Shown here piece after piece: positions 40,497 to 50,948 of a DNA stretch of 64,000 bases. Position 1 is the stretch's first letter. Each line of letters begins with the position of its first letter. The DNA is taken from the NCBI RefSeq assembly GCF_014197145.1, contig NZ_JACIEZ010000004.1:248001-312000 (forward strand). Reading direction: 5' to 3'. The translations under genes and the position numbers were made by a program. The notes beneath the pieces are model-generated. The model made no database searches, was not told the DNA's origin, and was given only the letters and a program-made list of their open reading frames with translations. The DNA is from Gellertiella hungarica. GTDB lineage: Bacteria; Pseudomonadota; Alphaproteobacteria; Rhizobiales; Rhizobiaceae.

Positions 40497-42028
40497 CCGG
40501 CACCCTCCGGCTCGTTCTGGGCGATCAGCTTGCACGCTCCATGACATCCCTCACCGATCTCGATCGGGAAAGGGACGTGGTGCTGATGGCCGAGGTGATG
40601 GACGAGGCCAGCTACGTGCCTCATCACAAGCAGAAGATTGCCTTCCTGTTCAGCGCCATGCGCCATTTCGCGCAGGCGCTGGAAGCGGACGGCGTGCGCC
40701 TCCGCTACGTCCGGCTCGATGATCCCGCAAACACCCAGTCGCTGACAGGAGAGGTGGAGCGCGCCCTCCGGGATTTCGGGCTTTCCGAAATCTGCGTGAC
40801 AGAGCCCGGAGAATGGCGCGTGCGGGAAATGCTGCTTGGCTGGCGCGAGAGGCTCGGCCTTCCCGTCCACGTGCTCGACGACGACCGGTTCTTCTGTTCC
40901 CGCGCCGAATTCGCCGCCTGGGCACGCGGCAAGCGGCAGTATCGCATGGAATTCTTCTACCGCAACATGCGCCGCAAGACGGGCCTTCTGATGGACGGGA
41001 CGGAACCGGCCGGCGGCCAGTGGAACTTCGACCACGACAACCGGCATCCCTTGCCGGACCGGATGTTCCTGCCGAAGCGACTGCGTTTCGAGCCTGACGA
41101 GATAACGCGGGACGTGCTCGGGCTGGTCCGCGACCGGTTCGGCGGCAATTTCGGAGATCTCGAACCTTTCGGCTGGGCAGTAACCCGCGAAAGCGCGCTG
41201 CTGGCGCTCGATCATTTCATTGACGCCTGCCTTCCCGCCTTCGGCACCTATCAGGACGCCATGCAGACGGGCGAGGACTTCCTCTATCACGGCCTCGTCT
41301 CACCCTATCTCAATGCCGGCTTGCTGACCGCTCGCGAGGTCTGCGAAAGGGCGGAGGAAGCCTTCCGGGCAGGCAGGGCGCCGATCAACGCTGTCGAAGG
41401 CTTCATCCGCCAGATCCTCGGCTGGCGCGAATATGTGCGGGGCATCTACTGGGAGCGGATGCCCGGCTACAGGGAAACCAACACGCTGGAGGCGACGCGT
41501 CCCCTGCCCGCCCTCTACTGGACCGGCGAAACACCGATGCACTGCCTGTCGGAATGCGTGCGGACGACGCGCCAGCATGCCTATGCCCATCACATCCAGC
41601 GGCTGATGGTACTCGGAAACTTCGCGCTTCTCGCCGGGCTCGCGCCCAGGGAAGTGCAGGACTGGTATCTTCTCGTCTACGCGGATGCCTATGAATGGGT
41701 GGAGCTTCCCAATGTTCACGGCATGGTGCTGCATGCCGATGGCGGGCTCATGGCTTCGAAACCCTATGCGGCTTCGGGCGCCTACATCGATCGGATGTCG
41801 GACTATTGCGGCACCTGCCGCTTCAGCCCCAAGAAGCGCACCGGCAAGGATGCGTGCCCGTTCAACTTCCTTTACTGGAACTTCCTCATCGAGCACCGCG
41901 GGCGTTTTGCCGGCAAAAACCGCATGGCAATGATGTTCAAGAACCTCGACCGCTTGAGCGAAGGGGAGCAGAAGGCGATCCGCGAAGAAGCAAAGGCCTT
42001 CCTCGATGACCTGAAACCCTATGGCTGA
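40493..42028 (+). CDS. phrB: Iron-sulfur (6-4) photolyase / prokaryotic cryptochrome
   Basis: The 511-residue protein matches the FeS-BCP family of Agrobacterium PhrB. The four cluster cysteines are at 351, 439, 442 and 455 (MHCLSEC, YCGTC, DACPFN), each one residue from the PhrB positions. The N-terminal domain, starting LRLVLGDQL, would hold the ribolumazine antenna. [20 protein letters not shown] and [16 protein letters not shown] line the FAD and lesion sites. It repairs (6-4) photoproducts using blue light. No classical CPD-photolyase motifs are seen. It is the last gene of the SDR-DUF2256-phrB unit. Confidence 0.93.
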   Translation: MTGTLRLVLGDQLARSMTSLTDLDRERDVVLMAEVMDEASYVPHHKQKIAFLFSAMRHFAQALEADGVRLRYVRLDDPANTQSLTGEVERALRDFGLSEICVTEPGEWRVREMLLGWRERLGLPVHVLDDDRFFCSRAEFAAWARGKRQYRMEFFYRNMRRKTGLLMDGTEPAGGQWNFDHDNRHPLPDRMFLPKRLRFEPDEITRDVLGLVRDRFGGNFGDLEPFGWAVTRESALLALDHFIDACLPAFGTYQDAMQTGEDFLYHGLVSPYLNAGLLTAREVCERAEEAFRAGRAPINAVEGFIRQILGWREYVRGIYWERMPGYRETNTLEATRPLPALYWTGETPMHCLSECVRTTRQHAYAHHIQRLMVLGNFALLAGLAPREVQDWYLLVYADAYEWVELPNVHGMVLHADGGLMASKPYAASGAYIDRMSDYCGTCRFSPKKRTGKDACPFNFLYWNFLIEHRGRFAGKNRMAMMFKNLDRLSEGEQKAIREEAKAFLDDLKPYG

Positions 42029-42032
42029 TCGT

Positions 42033-42060
42033 CCAACTGTCGCAGATCTGCGACAGTTGG
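42033..42060. promoter_or_regulatory. Perfect 28-base palindrome upstream of Fis-family regulator gene
   Basis: The palindrome starts four bases after the phrB stop and 116 bases before the regulator's GTG. Its core is TGTCGCA-N4-TGCGACA (42038-42055), the same core found before the aldehyde dehydrogenase gene. It is probably the autoregulatory operator of the regulator, and could also form an RNA hairpin ending phrB. Confidence 0.65.
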
Positions 42061-42176
42061 TGCACATCATATTTCGAAATGGCCGGCAGAGGCGAAGAGT
42101 GGCCGGTTGCCATGGCGACGCGCTTGCCCCACTCTGCTCTTTGATGCTTGAGTGGCCGTGTTCTTGGGAGGAGCCG

Positions 42177-43136
42177 GTGCGGACTATCATCGATCATGCC
42201 GAACAGGTTTATTCCGCGGCACTGCAGACGTCTGCAGCCGCCAATTCGCCGGTGGTTGCCTCCTGGCGCCGCTGCATGACCATGCACCGACTTCAGCCGG
42301 AAGAAAAACGCGCACCGCTCCGGCTTTCGGAAGCGGAGTTTCGCGCAGCGCGCGAAGCGTCGGAAAGGCTGATCGCAGATGCAAGGGAAGAGCTGGACCG
42401 CCTTTTCCTGACCGTCGGCAAGGCCGGTTGCTGCCTGCTTCTCACCGACCGGCACGGCATCGCGCTCGAACGGCGCGGCACCCGCGCAGACGACACCGAC
42501 TTCCAGCATCTCGGCCTCTGGACGGGTTCCGTATGGACCGAGGCAAGCATGGGCACCAACGGGATCGGCACGGCCATTGCCGACGAACGCGCGGTCACCA
42601 TCTACCGGGACCAGCATTTCCTTTCCGCCAATATAGCCCTTTCCTGCACCACGGCCCCGATCCGCGATCATCGCGGGCGGCTTGCCGCTGCCCTCGACAT
42701 TTCCACCTGCCGTGACGACATCAACGACATGACCATCTCGATCCTGGCGCAGGCGGTGCGGGATTCGGCCCAGCGGATCGAAACCAACCTGTTTCGCAGC
42801 GCCTTTCCCGGCGCACGCTTCCTGATGGTACCGGATTCCGGGGGATCTTCGCCGGCACTGCTTGCAGTCGACCGCGACGACCTCGTGCTCGGTGCCAATC
42901 GGGCAGCACGCCTTGCCCTGAAGCTCGACGATATCAGGATCGCCGCCGGCCTCGCTGCCGCCGACGCCCTGAAGGAGGAGCGGCTGCCGGCGACCGGTGA
43001 CCTGGAAGAGGCCGAGCGCGCCGCATTGCGCCGGGCCCTTACGCGCTCGAACGGCAATGTTTCCCAGGCAGCCATTGCACTGGGCATGAGCCGCGCCACG
43101 CTTCACCGCAAGATGAAGAAGCTCAATCTGCATTGA
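42177..43136 (+). CDS. GAF-Fis transcriptional regulator, AcoR-like but without AAA+ domain
   Basis: The 319-residue protein starts at GTG 42177 behind GGGAGGA. Residues about 1-60 hold the [10 protein letters not shown] segment of AcoR proteins; residues 60-200 form a GAF-like sensor ([21 protein letters not shown], a hallmark of AcoR). The C-terminal 45 residues are a Fis-type helix-turn-helix, ending [24 protein letters not shown]. The sigma-54-interacting AAA+ domain (GAFTGA, Walker motifs) that AcoR has between these parts is absent. It should act at ordinary promoters. The next gene is an aldehyde dehydrogenase, as in aco loci, and both share a palindromic site. Confidence 0.85.
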   Translation: MRTIIDHAEQVYSAALQTSAAANSPVVASWRRCMTMHRLQPEEKRAPLRLSEAEFRAAREASERLIADAREELDRLFLTVGKAGCCLLLTDRHGIALERRGTRADDTDFQHLGLWTGSVWTEASMGTNGIGTAIADERAVTIYRDQHFLSANIALSCTTAPIRDHRGRLAAALDISTCRDDINDMTISILAQAVRDSAQRIETNLFRSAFPGARFLMVPDSGGSSPALLAVDRDDLVLGANRAARLALKLDDIRIAAGLAAADALKEERLPATGDLEEAERAALRRALTRSNGNVSQAAIALGMSRATLHRKMKKLNLH

Positions 43137-43167
43137 GCGTCCGTCCCCCCCTAGCCCGGGGCGGGAT

Positions 43168-43185
43168 GTGTCGCAAGCCTGCGAC
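43168..43185. promoter_or_regulatory. Palindrome TGTCGCA-N4-TGCGACA upstream of aldehyde dehydrogenase
   Basis: Exact inverted repeat with the same core and spacing as at 42038-42055. It lies 102 bases upstream of the dehydrogenase ATG, 31 bases after the regulator stop. It is the likely target of the AcoR-like regulator. Confidence 0.65.
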
Positions 43186-43287
43186 ATGGTGCAGTGCGGT
43201 ATCGGTTACCGCCCCTGTTTTCCGGCCCGATCCGGCGGCAGTCTTTCCTCACCGGTTCAGCCGAACCTGTTTCCATGGGAGGAAAAC

Positions 43288-44796
43288 ATGCTGCATCAGA
43301 AGATCATCGAATCGCCCTTCAAGACGCGCTACGGCAACTTTATCGGCGGCGAGTGGCGGGAGCCGTTGTCCGGCCGCTACTTCGACAACATTACGCCCGT
43401 GACCGGCGGCAAGCTGTGCGAAATTCCCCGCTCCGACGAGAAGGACATCGAGGCCGCGCTCGACGCCGCCCATGCCGCGAAGGACAAGTGGGGCCGCACC
43501 TCGACCACCGAACGCTCCAACATTCTCCTCAAGATCGCCGACCGGATGGAGGCCAATCTCGAGCTGCTGGCACGCGCCGAAACCTTCGACAACGGCAAGC
43601 CGATCCGCGAGACGATGGCGGCGGACATCCCGCTCGCCATCGACCACTTCCGCTATTTCGCAGCCTGCATTCGCGCTCAGGAAGGCTCGATCGGCGAGGT
43701 GGACCATGACACGATCGCCTATCATTTCCACGAACCGCTCGGTGTCGTCGGGCAGATCATTCCCTGGAACTTCCCGATCCTGATGGCCGCCTGGAAGCTG
43801 GCGCCCGCGCTTGCCGCCGGCAATTGCGTGGTGCTGAAACCGGCCGAACAGACGCCCGCATCGATCCTGGTACTTGCCGAACTCGTCGCCGATCTCCTGC
43901 CGCCCGGCGTTCTCAACATCGTCAACGGTTTTGGCCTGGAAGCCGGCAAGCCGCTGGCGACGAGCCCGCGGATCGCCAAGATTGCCTTCACCGGCGAAAC
44001 CTCGACCGGTCGGCTGATCATGCAGTATGCCAGCCAGAACCTGATCCCGGTGACCCTCGAGCTGGGCGGCAAGAGCCCGAACATCTTCTTCGCCGATGTG
44101 ATGAACGAGGACGATGCCTTCTTCGACAAGGCGCTCGAAGGCTTTGCGATGTTCGCGCTGAACCAGGGCGAGGTCTGCACCTGCCCGAGCCGCGCGCTCA
44201 TCCAGGAATCCATCTACGACCGCTTCATGGAGCGCGCCATCAAGCGGGTGGAAGCCATCCGCCAGGGCAACCCTCTCGACAGCGCGACCATGATCGGCGC
44301 GCAGGCTTCGTCGGAGCAGCTGGAGAAGATCCTTGCCTACATGGACATCGGCCGTCAGGAAGGCGCGGAAGTTCTGACCGGTGGCGCACGCAACGATCTC
44401 GGCGGCGAACTGGCCGGCGGGTATTACGTGAAGCCCACCGTCTTCCGCGGCCACAACAGGATGCGGATCTTCCAGGAGGAAATCTTCGGACCGGTGGTGT
44501 CCGTCACCACCTTCAAGGATGAGGCGGAAGCGCTGGAGATCGCCAACGACACGCTCTATGGCCTGGGCGCCGGTGTCTGGAGCCGCGACATCAACCGCTG
44601 CTACAATTTCGGCCGCAACATCCAGGCCGGACGTGTCTGGACCAACTGCTACCACGCCTACCCGGCCCACGCGGCCTTCGGTGGCTACAAGCAGTCCGGC
44701 ATCGGGCGCGAGACCCACAAGATGATGCTCGATCATTACCAGCAGACCAAGAACATGCTGGTGAGCTACAGCCCGAACGCTCTGGGCTTCTTCTGA
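43288..44796 (+). CDS. NAD-dependent aldehyde dehydrogenase (AcoD/ExaC type)
   Basis: The 502-residue enzyme starts at ATG 43288 behind [29 protein letters not shown] is the NAD pocket, FTGETSTGR the glycine loop, [11 protein letters not shown] the general-base glutamate and [11 protein letters not shown] the nucleophilic cysteine. Length and the Cys-Thr-Cys context match acetaldehyde dehydrogenases of the AcoD/ExaC group, which oxidise acetaldehyde from acetoin or ethanol to acetate. The DUF779 gene downstream is the usual companion of this group. Control by the upstream regulator is likely. Confidence 0.93.
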   Translation: MLHQKIIESPFKTRYGNFIGGEWREPLSGRYFDNITPVTGGKLCEIPRSDEKDIEAALDAAHAAKDKWGRTSTTERSNILLKIADRMEANLELLARAETFDNGKPIRETMAADIPLAIDHFRYFAACIRAQEGSIGEVDHDTIAYHFHEPLGVVGQIIPWNFPILMAAWKLAPALAAGNCVVLKPAEQTPASILVLAELVADLLPPGVLNIVNGFGLEAGKPLATSPRIAKIAFTGETSTGRLIMQYASQNLIPVTLELGGKSPNIFFADVMNEDDAFFDKALEGFAMFALNQGEVCTCPSRALIQESIYDRFMERAIKRVEAIRQGNPLDSATMIGAQASSEQLEKILAYMDIGRQEGAEVLTGGARNDLGGELAGGYYVKPTVFRGHNRMRIFQEEIFGPVVSVTTFKDEAEALEIANDTLYGLGAGVWSRDINRCYNFGRNIQAGRVWTNCYHAYPAHAAFGGYKQSGIGRETHKMMLDHYQQTKNMLVSYSPNALGFF

Positions 44797-44810
44797 TCTG
44801 AACCTCAAGA

Positions 44811-44835
44811 CAAGGCCCGGCCTCGCCGGGCCTTG
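44811..44835 (+). terminator. Intercistronic hairpin after aldehyde dehydrogenase gene
   Basis: Eleven-base perfect stem CAAGGCCCGGC/GCCGGGCCTTG with loop CTC, followed by TCCGTTTG. It may terminate partially, leaving lower expression of the DUF779 gene 27 bases on. Confidence 0.6.
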
Positions 44836-44861
44836 TCCGTTTGCCTTTGGAGAGACCCGCC

Positions 44862-45245
44862 ATGACGATCGCCGATACGGTTGCGGGGGAGCCTCGTGTC
44901 GTTGCCACGGAGGCGGCCCTTGCCTTCCTCCGGGAAATACAGGCCGACCACCCGGACATCCTGTTCCACCAGTCCGGCGGATGCTGCGACGGTTCATCGC
45001 CCATGTGTTACCCGGCAAATGAGTACCGGGTCGGGGAAACGGATGTGAAGCTGGGCGAAATCGGCGGGGTGCCGGTCTATATCAGCGGCAGCCAGTTTGC
45101 CGTCTGGCAGCACACCCAGCTGATCATCGACGTGGTACCGGGACGCGGGGGCATGTTCTCGCTCGACAACGGACGCGAAAGGCGTTTCCTGACCCGTTCC
45201 CGCCTCTTCGGTGGCGGCGAGGCCTGTGCGCTACCCGTCAGGTAG
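44862..45245 (+). CDS. DUF779 domain-containing protein
   Basis: The 127-residue protein starts at ATG 44862 with GGAGAG upstream. It has the family cysteine cluster HQSGGCCDGSSPMCYP and the pattern FAVWQHTQLIIDVVPGRGGMFSL. DUF779 genes are regularly found beside acetaldehyde dehydrogenase genes; an accessory or maturation role has been suggested by that linkage, but the biochemical function is unknown. The cysteines suggest metal binding. Confidence 0.88.
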   Translation: MTIADTVAGEPRVVATEAALAFLREIQADHPDILFHQSGGCCDGSSPMCYPANEYRVGETDVKLGEIGGVPVYISGSQFAVWQHTQLIIDVVPGRGGMFSLDNGRERRFLTRSRLFGGGEACALPVR

Positions 45246-45366
45246 AGCTTTCCTGCAGCACTTGCCCCGCTGAGCGGACGATCTGGACCTAAATTCCGGC
45301 AGAACTGGCTATAAGCGAAGCCCGGCTGCGCTTCTACTCTCGCCATGACCCCCTCCGATCGCGAGC

Positions 45367-46422
45367 GTGAGCATGGAACCGGCCATCGACGACAGACCAG
45401 AAAAGCGGAGCGTTCCGGCGTTGTCGCGCGCCATCGAACACTATGGCCCGGGACTGCTGGTAACGGCAGCCGTCGCGATGGCTGCCCAGTTTCTGGCCGA
45501 ACATTACGGTGCGCCGGCCATGCTGATGGCGCTGCTGCTGGGAATAGCCTTCCATTTCCTTTCGGAGGAGGGGCGCTGCGTCGCGGGCATCGAGCTCTCG
45601 GCGAAGAAGGTGCTGCGCGTTGGGGTCGCCCTTCTCGGCATGCGCATCAGCGTCGACCTACTCATCCAGCTCGGCGCGGAAACAATCCTGCTGCTGGTTG
45701 CGGGCCTCGCGGCGACCATTCTTTTCGGGCTCCTGCTCTCCCGTCTCCTTCGCCTCGACTGGCGTCTGTCGCTGCTGACGGCCGGCGCGGTGGCCATCTG
45801 TGGGGCTTCCGCTGCCATGGCCATCGCTGCCGTGCTTCCGAGGGGCCGCCATTCGGAACGGAACCTGCTGGTGACGGTGCTCGGCGTGACCGTCATGAGC
45901 ACCATCGCCATGATCGCCTACCCGATCCTCGCACACCGGCTCGGCCTTTCCGACCGGGCAACGGGCATCTTCTTCGGCGGCACGATCCACGACGTGGCGC
46001 AGGTCGTCGGCGCGGGCTTTTCGGTCTCGCAGACAGCCGGGGAGACGGCGACGCTGGTCAAGCTGATCCGCGTGACCATGCTGGCCCCTGTCGTCCTCTG
46101 TTTCTCGCTCGTCCTGCGCAACATGCCTGCCGACGATCCGGAGATCGGCGCAAAGCGCCCGCCGCTGCTCCCGGGCTTCGTGATCGCCTTCCTGATTCTC
46201 GCGGCGATCAACTCAGCCGGCTGGATTCCGGCCGCATTGAGCACCGCTGGGCTTGAGGTTTCGCGCTGGGCACTGCTGGCGGGGATCGTGGCGGTGGGGA
46301 TGAAGACCTCGCTGAAGAATCTTTTTGAGGCCGGCCGCACTGCCATCGGACTTATCGTCGCCGAGACGATTTTCATCGCAATCTTCATCCTGACGGGCCT
46401 TTCCTATCTGGATCTTGGCTAG
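45367..46422 (+). CDS. YeiH family putative sulfate/anion exporter
   Basis: The 351-residue membrane protein (GTG 45367, or ATG 45373) has ten or so hydrophobic helices and UPF0324/YeiH signatures: VLRVGVALLGMRIS, GAVAICGASAAMAIAAVLP and IFFGGTIHDVAQVVGAGFS. The function of the family is not established; export of sulfonates or sulfate has been proposed. It lies 121 bases after the DUF779 gene and 172 bases before ureD, with no clear link to either. Confidence 0.88.
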   Translation: MSMEPAIDDRPEKRSVPALSRAIEHYGPGLLVTAAVAMAAQFLAEHYGAPAMLMALLLGIAFHFLSEEGRCVAGIELSAKKVLRVGVALLGMRISVDLLIQLGAETILLLVAGLAATILFGLLLSRLLRLDWRLSLLTAGAVAICGASAAMAIAAVLPRGRHSERNLLVTVLGVTVMSTIAMIAYPILAHRLGLSDRATGIFFGGTIHDVAQVVGAGFSVSQTAGETATLVKLIRVTMLAPVVLCFSLVLRNMPADDPEIGAKRPPLLPGFVIAFLILAAINSAGWIPAALSTAGLEVSRWALLAGIVAVGMKTSLKNLFEAGRTAIGLIVAETIFIAIFILTGLSYLDLG

Positions 46423-46594
46423 GATCGGCAAAAAGCCGGCGAAAGACCGCCTTTCGACGGGCGATATGCCTGTTCGGACGGATGAGAGCCGCCGCGGTCG
46501 GAAGACGACCGCCGGAAGACCCCGCCTTGCATTGATTCCTGAAATACGCTCACTTGTGCGCTGCAACAGTTGGCGAGCGGGCAAGAGGTTCCGG

Positions 46595-47425
46595 GTGCGG
46601 GCAATAATCGAGCGGCTGGAAAACAGGGAGGCGGACGAGGCGCCACTGACCGCGCGGCTGCATGCCGAGCGGGCCAGGGGCAGCGTGCGCCTTTCCATGG
46701 GAACCACCGGCCTCAAGACTCTGCGCGAGGAGGGATCGCTGAAGATCCGCCTTCCTTCCGGTTCCAGCCAGGCCATCCTGATCAACACGGCCGGTGGGAT
46801 TGCCGGTGGGGACCGCTATCGGATCGACATCGAAGCAAGCGGCGAAAGCCGCCTCGCCATTGCCTCTCAGGCCGCCGAGCGAGTGTACCGTACACTCGGC
46901 CCCTCGGCCGAAATCACCGTCTCCCACCGGGTCCGCGACAGGGCGCGGCTGATCTGGTTGCCACAGGAAACCATTCTCTTCGACAAAAGCGGCCTTTCCC
47001 GCCGCCTTGAGGTGGATCTGGACCGCGAGAGCTTTTTCCTCGGCATGGAAAGCACCGTGCTCGGGCGCCGCGAAAGCGGCGAGCGGATACGCGAGATCGC
47101 CTTTCGCGAGAACTGGAGCGTCAGGCGCGAGGGCCGGCTTCTGCACAGCGAGCGGCTGAAGATCGATGGCATGCTTCCGCGGGGAATTGCAGAGCTGGGA
47201 AATGCGGGTGCCTTTGCCACCCTGCTCCTGGTCAGCCCGCATGCGGAAGCACTTGTCGAAGATTGCCGCGCCCTGCTCGGGTCCCGGTCGGGCGTATCTG
47301 CCTGGGACGGCCGACTCGTCATCCGCCTTCTCGAGGAGGACGGCTTTCGCCTGCGCAAGCGCCTGCTCGCCCTCTTTCCGCTTCTGCTGCCGCCCGCCGA
47401 AATACCCCGTGTCTGGCTTATCTGA
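46595..47425 (+). CDS. ureD: Urease accessory protein UreD
   Basis: I start the 276-residue protein at GTG 46595, behind AAGAGG, which gives the normal UreD length. The frame is open to 46415 and an in-frame ATG at 46466 would add 43 residues without homology. [19 protein letters not shown] and [13 protein letters not shown] are family landmarks, followed by [19 protein letters not shown]. UreD (UreH) binds apo-urease and, with UreF and UreG, helps insert nickel. It leads the seven-gene urease operon. Confidence 0.93.
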   Translation: MRAIIERLENREADEAPLTARLHAERARGSVRLSMGTTGLKTLREEGSLKIRLPSGSSQAILINTAGGIAGGDRYRIDIEASGESRLAIASQAAERVYRTLGPSAEITVSHRVRDRARLIWLPQETILFDKSGLSRRLEVDLDRESFFLGMESTVLGRRESGERIREIAFRENWSVRREGRLLHSERLKIDGMLPRGIAELGNAGAFATLLLVSPHAEALVEDCRALLGSRSGVSAWDGRLVIRLLEEDGFRLRKRLLALFPLLLPPAEIPRVWLI

Positions 47426-47436
47426 GGATCACGCCC

Positions 47437-47739
47437 ATGCAATTGACTCCCCGTGAAAAAGACAAGCTTCTGGTGGCCATGGCGGCCATTGTGGCCCGCC
47501 GGCGGCTAGAGCGTGGCGTGAAGCTGAATTTCCCGGAAGCGGTTGCGCTGATCACCGATTTTGTCGTCGAGGGTGCGCGAGACGGCGCCAGCGTCGCCGA
47601 CCTCATGGAACAGGCCGCCCATGTGGTGAGCCGCGACCAGGTGATGCCCGGCATTGCCGAGATGATCCCCGAGGTGCAGGTGGAAGCGACCTTTCCGGAC
47701 GGCACCAAGCTCGTCACCGTACACCACCCGATCCGCTGA
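47437..47739 (+). CDS. ureA: Urease subunit gamma
   Basis: The 100-residue protein starting [17 protein letters not shown] is the small gamma chain of the three-subunit bacterial urease. [18 protein letters not shown] at the C-terminus is conserved. It packs around UreC in the heterotrimer. The ATG at 47437 lies 11 bases after ureD. Confidence 0.97.
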   Translation: MQLTPREKDKLLVAMAAIVARRRLERGVKLNFPEAVALITDFVVEGARDGASVADLMEQAAHVVSRDQVMPGIAEMIPEVQVEATFPDGTKLVTVHHPIR

Positions 47740-47751
47740 AGGAGGCGTCCC

Positions 47752-48057
47752 ATGATCCCCGGAGAAATCATCACCCCTGAGGGCGAGATCGAATTGAACG
47801 TGGGCGCGGAGAAGACGGTGATCGAGGTCGCCAATACGGGTGACCGTCCCGTGCAGGTGGGCTCCCACTACCACTTTTTCGAGGTCAATGACGCGCTCGC
47901 CTTCGACCGCGAAGCCGCCCGCGGCAAGCGGCTCGACATCGCAGCCGGCACAGCGGTGCGGTTCGAACCGGGTCAGCGCCGCGAGGTGACCCTCGTGCCC
48001 CTCGGCGGCAAGCGCCACGTCTACGGTTTCCAGCAGAAGATCATGGGAGCGCTTTGA
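47752..48057 (+). CDS. ureB: Urease subunit beta
   Basis: The 101-residue beta chain has the family opening [16 protein letters not shown], with [17 protein letters not shown] in the core and [10 protein letters not shown] near the end. AAGGAGGCG precedes the ATG. The stop is one base before the ureC start. Confidence 0.97.
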   Translation: MIPGEIITPEGEIELNVGAEKTVIEVANTGDRPVQVGSHYHFFEVNDALAFDREAARGKRLDIAAGTAVRFEPGQRREVTLVPLGGKRHVYGFQQKIMGAL

Positions 48058-48058
48058 G

Positions 48059-49762
48059 ATGGCGAAGATTTCCCGTTCCACCTATGCACAGATGTATGGC
48101 CCGACCGTGGGCGACAAGGTGCGGCTCGCCGATACCGCACTCCTCATTGGTGTCGAAAAGGACTATACGATCCCCGGCGAAGAGGTGAAGTTCGGCGGTG
48201 GCAAGGTCATCCGTGACGGCATGGGCCAGTCGCAGGCGACCCGCGCCGAAGGGGCGATGGATACCGTCATCACCAATGCGGTCATTCTCGACCATTCCGG
48301 GATCGTCAAGGCGGATGTCGGCCTCAGGAATGGCCGCATCGCCGCTATCGGCAAGGCCGGCAATCCCGATACGCAGGATGGCGTGACCATCGTCATCGGT
48401 CCGTCGACGGAAATCATCGCCGGCGAGGGCCGCATCCTCACCGCGGGCGGCATCGACAGCCATATCCATTTCATCGCTCCGCAGCAGATCGAGGAAGCGC
48501 TCTATTCCGGCGTCACCACCATGCTGGGCGGCGGAACGGGTCCCGCCCATGGCACGCTCGCCACCACCTGCACCGGCGCCTGGCACACGGAACGGATGAT
48601 CGAGGCAGCGGACGCCTTTCCGATGAACATCGGCTTCCTCGGCAAGGGCAACGCATCGCTGCCGGCGGCGCTCGAGGAGATCATCCTGTCCGGTGCCTGC
48701 GGGCTGAAGCTCCACGAGGACTGGGGAACCACGCCGGCGGCCATCGACTGCTGCCTTTCGGTGGCCGATCAGTACGATGTGCAGGTCGCGATCCATACGG
48801 ACACGTTGAACGAATCGGGCTTCGTCGAGGCATCGATTGCCGCCTTCAAGGGCCGGACGATCCATACGTTTCACACGGAAGGAGCGGGCGGCGGGCACGC
48901 GCCCGACATCATCCGCGTGGCAAGCCTGCCGAACGTGCTGCCCTCCTCCACGAATCCGACCCGACCCTATACCGTGAACACGGTTGCGGAGCATCTCGAC
49001 ATGCTGATGGTCTGCCATCACCTCTCCCCCCGCATTCCGGAGGACGTCGCCTTTGCCGAAAGCCGGATTCGCAAGGAGACCATCGCGGCCGAAGACATTC
49101 TCCACGATATCGGAGCCTTCTCGATGATCTCCTCCGACAGCCAGGCGATGGGCCGTGTCGGCGAGATGATCATCCGTTGCTGGCAGACGGCGCACAAGAT
49201 GAAGGTGCAGCGCGGCAGTCTGCCGGGCGACGGCGAGACCGACAACGAACGCGCCAAGCGCTATGTGGCGAAATACACGATCAACCCGGCAATCGCCCAT
49301 GGCATTGCCCACGAGGTCGGATCGGTGGAAGTGGGAAAGCGGGCCGATCTGGTCCTGTGGAACCCGGCCTTCTTCGGCATCAAGCCCGAATTCGTGCTGC
49401 TCGGCGGTTCGATTGCGGCGGCACCGATGGGCGATCCGAATGCTTCCATCCCCACCCCGCAGCCGGTTCATTATCGGCCGATGTTCGCCTCCTACGGAAA
49501 ACTGCGCACCAATTCCTCGGTGACCTTCGTTTCGGAAGCTTCGCTGCAGGCCGGGCTTCGCGACCGGCTGGGGACAGCAAAGGCCATGGTGGCGGTGAAG
49601 AACACCCGCGGCGGCATTTCAAAATCTTCGATGGTCCTCAACAGCGCCACGCCCTATATCGAGGTGAACCCGGAGACTTACGAGGTGCGCGCCGACGGCG
49701 AGCTTCTCGTCTGCGAACCGGCGCAAACGCTCCCCATGGTCCAACGCTATTTCCTGTTCTGA
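48059..49762 (+). CDS. ureC: Urease subunit alpha (catalytic)
   Basis: The 567-residue subunit holds the dinickel site. Visible are HIHF (two nickel histidines), GLKLHEDWG with the lysine that is carbamylated, HTDTLNESG and [12 protein letters not shown] with further histidine ligands, VCHHL with the flap cysteine and catalytic histidine, and SSDSQAMGR with the nickel aspartate. All active-site residues are present. It hydrolyses urea to ammonia and carbamate in the cytosol. Confidence 0.98.
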   Translation: MAKISRSTYAQMYGPTVGDKVRLADTALLIGVEKDYTIPGEEVKFGGGKVIRDGMGQSQATRAEGAMDTVITNAVILDHSGIVKADVGLRNGRIAAIGKAGNPDTQDGVTIVIGPSTEIIAGEGRILTAGGIDSHIHFIAPQQIEEALYSGVTTMLGGGTGPAHGTLATTCTGAWHTERMIEAADAFPMNIGFLGKGNASLPAALEEIILSGACGLKLHEDWGTTPAAIDCCLSVADQYDVQVAIHTDTLNESGFVEASIAAFKGRTIHTFHTEGAGGGHAPDIIRVASLPNVLPSSTNPTRPYTVNTVAEHLDMLMVCHHLSPRIPEDVAFAESRIRKETIAAEDILHDIGAFSMISSDSQAMGRVGEMIIRCWQTAHKMKVQRGSLPGDGETDNERAKRYVAKYTINPAIAHGIAHEVGSVEVGKRADLVLWNPAFFGIKPEFVLLGGSIAAAPMGDPNASIPTPQPVHYRPMFASYGKLRTNSSVTFVSEASLQAGLRDRLGTAKAMVAVKNTRGGISKSSMVLNSATPYIEVNPETYEVRADGELLVCEPAQTLPMVQRYFLF

Positions 49763-49765
49763 ACG

Positions 49766-50314
49766 ATGACCCGCAAAGCAACCCAAATCATCAAGGCCGC
49801 AGAGGTCAGCACCGCAGCCGCCTTCAAGCTGACGCTGGACGCCCAAGACCGTCACATCCGCCGCAAGCGCGTGCAGCTGAACGACGGGTCGTCGGTCATG
49901 GTCGACCTCGAAAAGCCGGTGCAGCTCTCGGACGGCGATTGCCTCGTCCTCGACACTGGCCAGCTCGTGGAAATACAAGCTGCCCATGAAGACCTGCTGG
50001 AGATCACCGCGGCATCTCCCCGCGCGCTGGTGGCGCTCGCCTGGCACATCGGCAACAGGCATCTCGAGGCGCAGATCGAGGAGAAACGCATTCTCATCCG
50101 CCCGGATCACGTGATCGCGCACATGCTGGAGCACCAGGGCGCCGTGGTGCGCGAAGTGCGGGAGACCTTTGCGCCGGAGAATGGCGCCTATCACCACGAG
50201 ATCGGCTACGAACACGGATACTCGCTGACAGAAACCTCCGGCCATGGCCATTCTCACAGCCATTTGCACGGACATGCACCGGACCGCCCCCATGACGACA
50301 GCGACGACGATTGA
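49766..50314 (+). CDS. ureE: Urease accessory nickel metallochaperone UreE
   Basis: The 182-residue protein has the N-terminal peptide-binding domain and the metal domain LAWHIGNRHLEAQI with its conserved histidine. The C-terminal 25 residues are rich in histidine (GHGHSHSHLHGHAP) and aspartate, typical nickel-binding tails. It supplies nickel to the UreDFG complex. The ureF start lies inside its 3' end. Confidence 0.95.
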   Translation: MTRKATQIIKAAEVSTAAAFKLTLDAQDRHIRRKRVQLNDGSSVMVDLEKPVQLSDGDCLVLDTGQLVEIQAAHEDLLEITAASPRALVALAWHIGNRHLEAQIEEKRILIRPDHVIAHMLEHQGAVVREVRETFAPENGAYHHEIGYEHGYSLTETSGHGHSHSHLHGHAPDRPHDDSDDD

Positions 50315-50948
50315 GCAGGACCAGCTTCTTCTGCTTCTGACCTTTCTGTCGCCCGCCTTTCCGACCGGTGCCTTCGCCTATTCACATGGCCTGGAACAGG
50401 CGATCGCTTCGGGTGCCGTCAGCGATTCCGAAAGCCTCACCGGCTGGCTTTCGGCGCTTCTGATCCGCGGCTCCGCCTGGAACGATGCCGTTCTTCTGCG
50501 GGCGGTCGGGCGGGAGGAACTGGCGTCCCTGAACAGCCTTGCCCTCTCCCTTTCCGCCTCGCGCGAGAGACATCTCGAGACGACGGCGCTCGGCGGGAGC
50601 TTTGCGGCTTCCGCTGCCGTTTTCGGTGACCTCGCGCTTCCCGAAGGAGAAACCGCCTATCCGATTGCAGTTGGGGCCGCCGCATCGGCTGCAGGCATTT
50701 CCTGCGAGGCGCTCATTCCAGCCTATCTGCATGCCTTTGCCGCCAGTCTTGTCTCCGTTGCGGTCCGTCTCGTGCCGCTCGGCCAGACGAGCGGTCTTTC
50801 CGTGCTGGCACGGCTCATGCCTGTCATTTCCGAGGTCACACAGCGCGCGCTCGGCTCTACGCTCGATGATCTCGGATCCGCAACCTTCCTTTCAGATATT
50901 GCCGCCATGCGGCACGAATTCCAGGAACCGAGGATTTTCCGCACATGA
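50292..50948 (+). CDS. ureF: Urease accessory protein UreF
   Basis: The 218-residue all-helical protein is started at ATG 50292, overlapping ureE by 23 bases; ATG codons at 50244 and 50274 are alternatives. [20 protein letters not shown] is the UreF signature. It acts with UreD as a checkpoint for GTP-dependent nickel delivery. Its end overlaps ureG by four bases. Confidence 0.94.
   Translation: MTTATTIEQDQLLLLLTFLSPAFPTGAFAYSHGLEQAIASGAVSDSESLTGWLSALLIRGSAWNDAVLLRAVGREELASLNSLALSLSASRERHLETTALGGSFAASAAVFGDLALPEGETAYPIAVGAAASAAGISCEALIPAYLHAFAASLVSVAVRLVPLGQTSGLSVLARLMPVISEVTQRALGSTLDDLGSATFLSDIAAMRHEFQEPRIFRT

Noticed and set aside
43137-43287. Sigma-54 promoter upstream of aldehyde dehydrogenase
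   Set aside because: Looked for the TGGCAC-N5-TTGCA pattern expected for AcoR targets; none is present, consistent with the regulator lacking an AAA+ domain.
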